Source: Paenibacillus ehimensis NBRC 15659 (lineage in GTDB: Bacteria; Bacillota; Bacilli; Paenibacillales; NBRC-103111). Taken from it: a stretch of DNA of 64,000 nt. Position 1 is the stretch's first letter. Each line of letters opens with the position of its first letter. The stretch is from positions 1 to 64,000 of the forward strand of contig NZ_BILX01000004.1 of assembly GCF_004000785.1 (NCBI RefSeq). The letters are read 5' to 3'. A program made the position numbers and the translations under genes. This document shows positions 59,036 through 64,000 of this stretch, piece after piece. A model generated the notes under the pieces. It did not search any database, was not told the DNA's origin, and saw only the letters and a list, made by a program, of their open reading frames with translations.

Positions 59036-60034
59036 ATGGGCTTCGAACGATTGGTGGAAGAATACCGCGGAGGCGTGCTGGAAAATGTACATATGGGCCT
59101 CGTCTGCGGAATGGACGAGAACGGCCGGATCGTATATTCGGTCGGCGACGAACAGCATATGACGTTTTTGCGTTCGGCGGCGAAGCCGTTTCAGGCGATC
59201 CCGGTCATCAAGCACGGCATCGACGAAAAATTCAAGCTGAGCCCGAAGGAAGCGGCTCTGTTCGCCGCCTCGCACCGGGGAGAAAAGTATCATATCGAGG
59301 CGCTTGAGTCGATTTTGCAGAAAACCGGGCTGAAGGAAGAAGACATCCTGTGCTGTCCGACTTATCCGCTCAACGAAGCGCCCCGGGCGGCCTGTCACTG
59401 GGAGCATCTGGAGAAGCGCAAGCTGTATCATAACTGCTCCGGCAAGCATTCCGGCTTTCTCGCGCTGTCCAAGGAGCTCGGCTACGACCTCGGAACCTAT
59501 TGGAGCATCGATCACCCGGCACAGCAGCTCAGTCTGGAAGCGATGGCCGAAATGGCCGACTACCCGAAGGAAGACATCCGCATCGGGGTGGACGGCTGCG
59601 GCTTTCCGGTTTATGCGATGCCGCTGCACCGAATCGCCCGCGCCTATCTGAAGCTGGCCTGCCCGGATCTGATAGCGGATGCCGGTACGAGAGCGGCGGT
59701 GACGAAAATCGCCGGTTATATGAACGCGAACCCGGAGATGATCGCCAGCCACGACTTTATCTGCACCGCGCTGCTGACCGATCCGAACATTGTCGCCAAG
59801 GGCGGCGCCAAAGGGGTATACGGCTTCGGGCTCAAAAAGGAGCGCATGAGCTTCGCCTTAAAAGTTCTTGACGGCTCGGAGCTCGTGTGGCCGATTATCG
59901 CCGCTTCGATTCTGGAGCAGATCGGCTACGACAACCGCGATACGATCGACCGGTTGTATGCGCTCGCTCCGAAGGAGATCAAGAACGATAACCACATCGT
60001 CGTAGGCGAGCGAAAAACCGTATTCCGGTTCTAA
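59036..60034 (+). CDS. type II (plant/Rhizobium-type) L-asparaginase
   Basis: 332 residues from ATG 59036, matching family length (LVEEYRGGVLENVHMGLVCG start). Conserved SAAKPFQAIPVIKHG, FAASHRGEKYHIEAL, HNCSGKHSGFLALSK and GVDGCGFPVYAMPL. Hydrolyses asparagine to aspartate and ammonia in the cytoplasm. An upstream in-frame ATG at 58916 would add 40 residues of no clear pattern. Followed by peptide transport genes. Confidence 0.9.
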   Translation: MGFERLVEEYRGGVLENVHMGLVCGMDENGRIVYSVGDEQHMTFLRSAAKPFQAIPVIKHGIDEKFKLSPKEAALFAASHRGEKYHIEALESILQKTGLKEEDILCCPTYPLNEAPRAACHWEHLEKRKLYHNCSGKHSGFLALSKELGYDLGTYWSIDHPAQQLSLEAMAEMADYPKEDIRIGVDGCGFPVYAMPLHRIARAYLKLACPDLIADAGTRAAVTKIAGYMNANPEMIASHDFICTALLTDPNIVAKGGAKGVYGFGLKKERMSFALKVLDGSELVWPIIAASILEQIGYDNRDTIDRLYALAPKEIKNDNHIVVGERKTVFRF

Positions 60035-60143
60035 GCGAGCGCATCACCGAACCAGGGTAACGATCTTCCCTCTTTTGGACGAACGGCTCGTTCGTTCCGC
60101 AGGAAGATTTAGCATAAATCAATGAAAAACGGGGGGATTTTCC

Positions 60144-61727
60144 ATGAAAAAACGTTTCGCAGCTTTTACGGCAATGGTGCTCGCAGGCGCGATGTTTGCA
60201 GGCTGTAGCGGCGGCGCGGGCAAACCGCAGCAGCAAGGCGCGGCCGAGCAGCCGACGGCCAAGAAGGAAGGCAACGGCATCACGATCGCGGTCAATGCCA
60301 ACTTCGTGACGCTGGACCCGCACAACGCGGCCGATACGCTGTCCATTTCCGGCTACCGCACGATGTATCAAGGTCTGCTCGGCTTCGATCAGGATATGAA
60401 GGTCGTGCCTGTGCTGGCTGAATCGTACGAAGTGAGCCCGGACGCCAAGGTATACACGTTCAAGCTGAAAGAGAACATCAAGTTCCACGACGGCACGCCG
60501 TTCAACGCCGAAGCGGTCAAAGTCAACCTCGACCGGGTGAAAAACAAGGACAACAACCTGAAAATGGCGCGCAGCTTCGCCGCCGTAGAGAAAACCGAAG
60601 TCGTCGACGCCAAAACGGTAAAAATCACGCTGTCCCAGCCTTACTCGGCGATGCTGAACAAGCTGGCCATGCTGATGATCATCAGCCCGCAGGCGCTGGA
60701 GAAGTACGGCAAAGATATCGGCCAGCACCCGGTAGGCACCGGTCCGTTCAAGTATAAGGAATGGGTGCAGGGCGACCGGATGACGATCGAGAAGAACGCC
60801 GATTATTGGGAAAAAGGGCTGCCGAAGGTAGATACCGTCACCTTCAAGCCGGTACCGGAGAACGGTTCCCGCGTCGCGATGCTGAAAACGGGCGAAGCCG
60901 ACTTCGTCTATCCGCTGCCGACCGAGCAGGTGGAGCAGGTGAACGGGAAGAACGGCATCGTCGTGGACAAAACGCCTTCGACGATTGCGCGCTACATCAC
61001 GATGAACATGACGAAGAAGCCGTTCGACGACGTCCGCGTCCGTCAGGCGATCAACTATGCGATCAACAAAGACGCTTATATCAAAGTCGTCAAATCGGGC
61101 TTTGCCGAAAAGCTGGACTCGACCATGTCGTCCAAAACGCAATTTTATGCGAAGCAAACGCCGTATGACGGCAACGTGGAGAAAGCGAAAGCGCTCCTGA
61201 AGGAAGCCGGCCTCGAAAACGGCTTTAAAGCCGAAATCTGGGGCAGCTCCGACTCCGAGACGGTGAAAGGCATGCAGTTCGTTCAGCAGCAGCTGGCAGC
61301 CGTAGGCATTACGCTCGACGTGAAGCCGATGGAGGAAGGCACGCTCTCCAACGAGATCAACTCGGCCAAAACGCCGCAGGAATCCAAGGTGCAAATGTGG
61401 TACGTCAGCTGGTCCCCGTCCTCGGCTGACGCCGACGCGGCGACGCGTCCGCTCTTCGCGAGCGAAATGTTCCCTCCGAACGGAGCGAACACCGCCTACT
61501 ACAAAAACGATAAAGTAGACGAACTGATCGCAAAAGCGAACAAGCTGTCGAATGCCGACGAGCAAAAAGCCGTTTACGCCGATATTCAAGCGCAAATCTA
61601 CAAAGACGCTCCATGGGTGTTCCTTGCCGTCGACCAGATCGTATCCGGCAAGAAAAACTACCTCGAAGGCGTGAAAGTATATCCGGACGGCTCGATCAAC
61701 GTCCGCGAAGCCGAAATCAAGAAGTAA
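60144..61727 (+). CDS. peptide ABC transporter substrate-binding lipoprotein (SBP family 5)
   Basis: 527 residues. Lipoprotein signal ending MFAGCSGG (Cys near 21). Family 5 patterns: VTLDPHNAADTLSISGYRTM, SPDAKVYTFKLKENIKFHDG, VGTGPFKYKEWVQGDRMT, DVRVRQAINYAINKDAY. Dpp/Opp/Gsi-type, binds peptides. Followed by a GATGCTGTG/CACAGCATC hairpin and permease genes. Confidence 0.93.
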   Translation: MKKRFAAFTAMVLAGAMFAGCSGGAGKPQQQGAAEQPTAKKEGNGITIAVNANFVTLDPHNAADTLSISGYRTMYQGLLGFDQDMKVVPVLAESYEVSPDAKVYTFKLKENIKFHDGTPFNAEAVKVNLDRVKNKDNNLKMARSFAAVEKTEVVDAKTVKITLSQPYSAMLNKLAMLMIISPQALEKYGKDIGQHPVGTGPFKYKEWVQGDRMTIEKNADYWEKGLPKVDTVTFKPVPENGSRVAMLKTGEADFVYPLPTEQVEQVNGKNGIVVDKTPSTIARYITMNMTKKPFDDVRVRQAINYAINKDAYIKVVKSGFAEKLDSTMSSKTQFYAKQTPYDGNVEKAKALLKEAGLENGFKAEIWGSSDSETVKGMQFVQQQLAAVGITLDVKPMEEGTLSNEINSAKTPQESKVQMWYVSWSPSSADADAATRPLFASEMFPPNGANTAYYKNDKVDELIAKANKLSNADEQKAVYADIQAQIYKDAPWVFLAVDQIVSGKKNYLEGVKVYPDGSINVREAEIKK

Positions 61728-61737
61728 GTCCTGACCT

Positions 61738-61783
61738 GATGCTGTGTTGACCCGCCCTCCGGTGCGGTGCTCACCACAGCATC
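61738..61783 (+). promoter_or_regulatory. hairpin between binding-protein and permease genes
   Basis: GATGCTGTG (61738-61746) and CACAGCATC (61775-61783), extended to 12 of 13 pairs. No T-run. Likely a processing/stability element that keeps binding-protein mRNA abundant. Confidence 0.6.
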
Positions 61784-61822
61784 TCGCCTAATGGCAGGTT
61801 TTCAGAGGAGGAGTGTAAAAGC

Positions 61823-62752
61823 TTGGCTCAGTATGTGCTTAAACGATTGGTTGCCGTCATTCCGATTCTTTTCATCGTTTCCGTCTTGATCTTTCTGTTC
61901 ATTCACCTGATTCCCGGCGATCCGGCGCGGCTTGTGGCCGGCAAGGAAGCCACGCTCGAAGACATTCAGCGCATTCAGGCCGAGCTCGGCCTCGACAAGC
62001 CGCTCTGGGAGCAATATTTCATCTATATGTCGCATCTGCTGCAGGGAGATTTGGGTCAATCGCTCAAAACCGGCCAGCCGGTGACGGAGATGCTCGCCTC
62101 GCGCATGATGCCGACGATCTGGCTGACGATTTTCAGCATGGGCTGGGCGCTTCTGTTCGGGATCGTGATCGGCGTCATCTCCGCGACGAAGCGCAACCGC
62201 TGGCCGGACTATTTGAGCATGCTGACCGCGGTCTCAGGCATTTCGGTGCCGCCGTTCTGGCTCGGCCTGCTGCTCATCCAGCTGTTCTCTGTGCAGCTCG
62301 GCTGGCTGCCGACCGGAGGCGTCGATACGTGGCAGGGCTACGTGCTTCCTTCGATTACGCTCGGCGCGGGCATCATGTCGATGCTGGCGCGCTTCTCCCG
62401 GGCATCCCTGCTGGAGTCGCTGAAGCAGGACTATATTCGGACCGGCCGGGCCAAAGGCTTGAACGAGCGCACGGTCGTCTGGGGGCATGCGATGAAAAAT
62501 TCGATGATCTCCGTCGTTACCGTAGCCGGGCTTCAGTTCGGCTTTCTGCTCGGCGGCTCGGTCATTGTCGAGACCGTGTTCAGTATCCCGGGGCTCGGGC
62601 GGCTGCTGATCGATTCGATCGCCTTCCGCGATTATACGGTCATTCAAGCGGAGCTGCTGCTGTTCGCCGTCGAATTCATTCTGGTCAACTTGCTCGTTGA
62701 CGTCCTGTATGGCGTTCTTAATCCTAAAATTCGCCTGTCGGGCCAGAACTGA
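61823..62752 (+). CDS. peptide ABC transporter permease (DppB-like)
   Basis: 309 residues from TTG 61823 (GGAGGAG upstream). Six membrane segments; [20 protein letters not shown]; family motif [23 protein letters not shown]-like loop near 200-225 ([20 protein letters not shown]). First subunit of the channel. Confidence 0.93.
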   Translation: MAQYVLKRLVAVIPILFIVSVLIFLFIHLIPGDPARLVAGKEATLEDIQRIQAELGLDKPLWEQYFIYMSHLLQGDLGQSLKTGQPVTEMLASRMMPTIWLTIFSMGWALLFGIVIGVISATKRNRWPDYLSMLTAVSGISVPPFWLGLLLIQLFSVQLGWLPTGGVDTWQGYVLPSITLGAGIMSMLARFSRASLLESLKQDYIRTGRAKGLNERTVVWGHAMKNSMISVVTVAGLQFGFLLGGSVIVETVFSIPGLGRLLIDSIAFRDYTVIQAELLLFAVEFILVNLLVDVLYGVLNPKIRLSGQN

Positions 62753-62763
62753 GGAGGACCACC

Positions 62764-63660
62764 ATGAGTCAAAACATCGTCATCGACCATTCCGCGGACT
62801 CGGCTATTCCGTTAACGAAAAGCAGTCCGCTCCGCGATTTCTGGATCAAAATGAAAAAGCAAAAGCTCGCGTTCGCCGCAGGCCTGTTTATCGCGCTGCT
62901 CGTCGTCGTCGCGGTGATCGGTCCCGCGCTTGCGCCTTACGATCCGTCCGTGCCGGACTACGACAACATTTTGTCCGGCCCGTCGGCGAAGCATTGGGCC
63001 GGTACGGACGAGTACGGCCGCGATATTTTCAGCCGCATTCTCGTCGGCACCCGGCTGTCGCTGTCCGTCGGCCTCAGCGCCGTTCTGATCGGCGCGGCCA
63101 TCGGCACGCTGCTCGGGCTGGTCAGCGGCTATTACGGCGGCTGGCTTGACCGGCTGATCATGCGGAGCAGCGACGTCATGTTCTCGTTCCCCGATCTGCT
63201 GCTGGCGATCGGCATCGTTGCGATCCTTGGGCCGGGGCTGATGAACGTCGTCGTCGCCGTTGCGATCTTCGGCATTCCGTCGTTCGCAAGGCTGATCCGC
63301 AGCGCCACCCTGGAAACGAAGGAATCGCTGTATGTGGAAGCGGCCCGTTCCATCGGGGCGAACAACGTGCGGATCATTGCCCGTCACATTTTTCCCGAAA
63401 CCGTTCCGAGTCTGATCGTTTACTTCACGATGCGGATCGGGACGACGATTTTGGCCGCATCGGGCCTGAGCTTTCTCGGCCTCGGCGCGAAGCCTTCGGA
63501 CCCGGACTGGGGGGCCATGCTGAGCATGGGCCGCGATTACCTCAGCATTGCGCCGCATGTCGTTTATTTTCCGGGCGCCGCCATTTTCCTGACGGTTCTC
63601 GCCTTCAACATACTGGGAGACGGTTTGAGAGACGCGCTCGATCCGAAGATCAAGAATTAG
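62764..63660 (+). CDS. peptide ABC transporter permease (DppC-like)
   Basis: 298 residues. Cytosolic N-terminus, then six membrane segments; [20 protein letters not shown] is the DppC signature; EAA loop [20 protein letters not shown]-terminal [18 protein letters not shown] is the usual DppC ending. Spaced 11 bases from the first permease gene. Confidence 0.94.
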   Translation: MSQNIVIDHSADSAIPLTKSSPLRDFWIKMKKQKLAFAAGLFIALLVVVAVIGPALAPYDPSVPDYDNILSGPSAKHWAGTDEYGRDIFSRILVGTRLSLSVGLSAVLIGAAIGTLLGLVSGYYGGWLDRLIMRSSDVMFSFPDLLLAIGIVAILGPGLMNVVVAVAIFGIPSFARLIRSATLETKESLYVEAARSIGANNVRIIARHIFPETVPSLIVYFTMRIGTTILAASGLSFLGLGAKPSDPDWGAMLSMGRDYLSIAPHVVYFPGAAIFLTVLAFNILGDGLRDALDPKIKN

Positions 63661-63676
63661 AACAGGAGTAACGCGA

Positions 63677-64000
63677 ATGACTCAAAAACTACTTGACGTG
63701 AAAGGCCTCAAGACACAGTTCACCCGGGATCAAGGCAAGGTCAACGCGATCGACGGCGTCGATTTTCATGTGAACAAAGGCGAAGTGCTCGGTCTGGTCG
63801 GAGAATCCGGCTGCGGCAAAAGCGTCACGTCCTTGTCCGTCATGCGGCTGCTGCACGGCACTCCGGGGAGCATTGTCGGGGGAACGGTCCGTTTTCAGGA
63901 GAAGGATCTGGTCGCGCTGTCCGAAAGCGACATGCGCCGTATCCGGGGCAAAGACATCGCGATGATTTTCCAGGAGCCGATGACGTCGCTCAATCCGGTG
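63677..64000 (+). CDS. peptide ABC transporter ATPase (DppD-like), partial
   Basis: 108 codons visible, cut by the window edge. [20 protein letters not shown], Walker A GESGCGKS, and [15 protein letters not shown] (Q-loop) identify the family. The rest, including Walker B, lies beyond base 64000. Confidence 0.95.
   Translation, partial: MTQKLLDVKGLKTQFTRDQGKVNAIDGVDFHVNKGEVLGLVGESGCGKSVTSLSVMRLLHGTPGSIVGGTVRFQEKDLVALSESDMRRIRGKDIAMIFQEPMTSLNPV

Noticed and set aside
58876-59036. T-box or amino-acid riboswitch in the asparaginase leader
   Set aside because: No T-box sequence (AGGGUGGNACCGCG) or recognisable aptamer was found on reading.
60081-60093. GAAC-GGCTC-GTTC as a second LexA box
   Set aside because: The spacer is five bases; the Gram-positive LexA box needs four. 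It lies between asparaginase and the peptide-binding protein, with no SOS logic.
59979-61595. 538-codon minus-strand open frame
   Set aside because: Shadow of the peptide-binding protein gene, rich in Arg/Val/Phe as expected of a mirror frame.

Overview
The window looks like chromosome from an endospore-forming Firmicute, most likely Paenibacillus or a close relative. The grounds are the 3' half of the mother-cell sigma factor gene sigK, a gerA-type germination operon, strong AGGAGG ribosome sites with frequent GTG/TTG starts, a Gram-positive LexA box and Paenibacillus-like phage proteins. Genus is inferred from protein flavour only.

Bases 1 to about 39935 are one apparently complete siphophage genome (HK97-type head, long-tail module) inserted in sigK, in the way the skin element splits sigK of Bacillus subtilis. 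The 5' half of sigK should lie just left of base 1. A large serine recombinase (38411-39910) abuts the resumed sigK frame (39942-40298). 13-base inverted arms at 8-20 and 39910-39922 would form a palindromic attP in the excised circle. Layout: left-end small genes, a hairpin and an HNH gene (93-1682); terminase, portal, protease, capsid (1766-6891); connectors and tail (6891-17875); a reverse-strand secreted 'moron' and an SGNH hydrolase (17869-19776); two holins and an amidase (19851-21587); two AT-rich membrane genes; a lysogeny switch with a LexA-box promoter, reverse-strand XRE repressors and five 16-base operators (22.7-24.0 kb); early genes with an Rha/ANT regulator, a recombination pair, replication initiator with internal iterons and DnaB helicase (24.0-31.0 kb); accessory genes including a cytosine methyltransferase overlapped by a second reading frame, a PAPS-reductase-like protein, a RuvC-like resolvase and an SSB-like protein (31.0-37.7 kb); then an ArpU-type late regulator and the recombinase.

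From 40.3 kb on is host sequence: gerAA-AB-AC; a LacI-regulated sugar operon (binding lipoprotein, two permeases, GH32 fructosidase, GH36 alpha-galactosidase) that reads as raffinose-family/sucrose use, with no ATPase of its own; small secreted, membrane and hypothetical genes, two of them apparently broken; hisC divergent from a MocR-type regulator; a type II asparaginase; and the start of a Dpp/Opp-type peptide ABC operon that runs off the right edge.

Points most worth a second look: the methyltransferase/second-frame dual-coding overlap; the Dit tail protein split into two genes by a fibre cassette; the SOS promoter with a very short transcript beside the repressors; the palindromic att arms at a sigK insertion; the iterons inside the replication gene; and the +1-type frameshift in the tail chaperone gene. 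No database or folding software was used; starts were chosen by ribosome site, overlap and family length.
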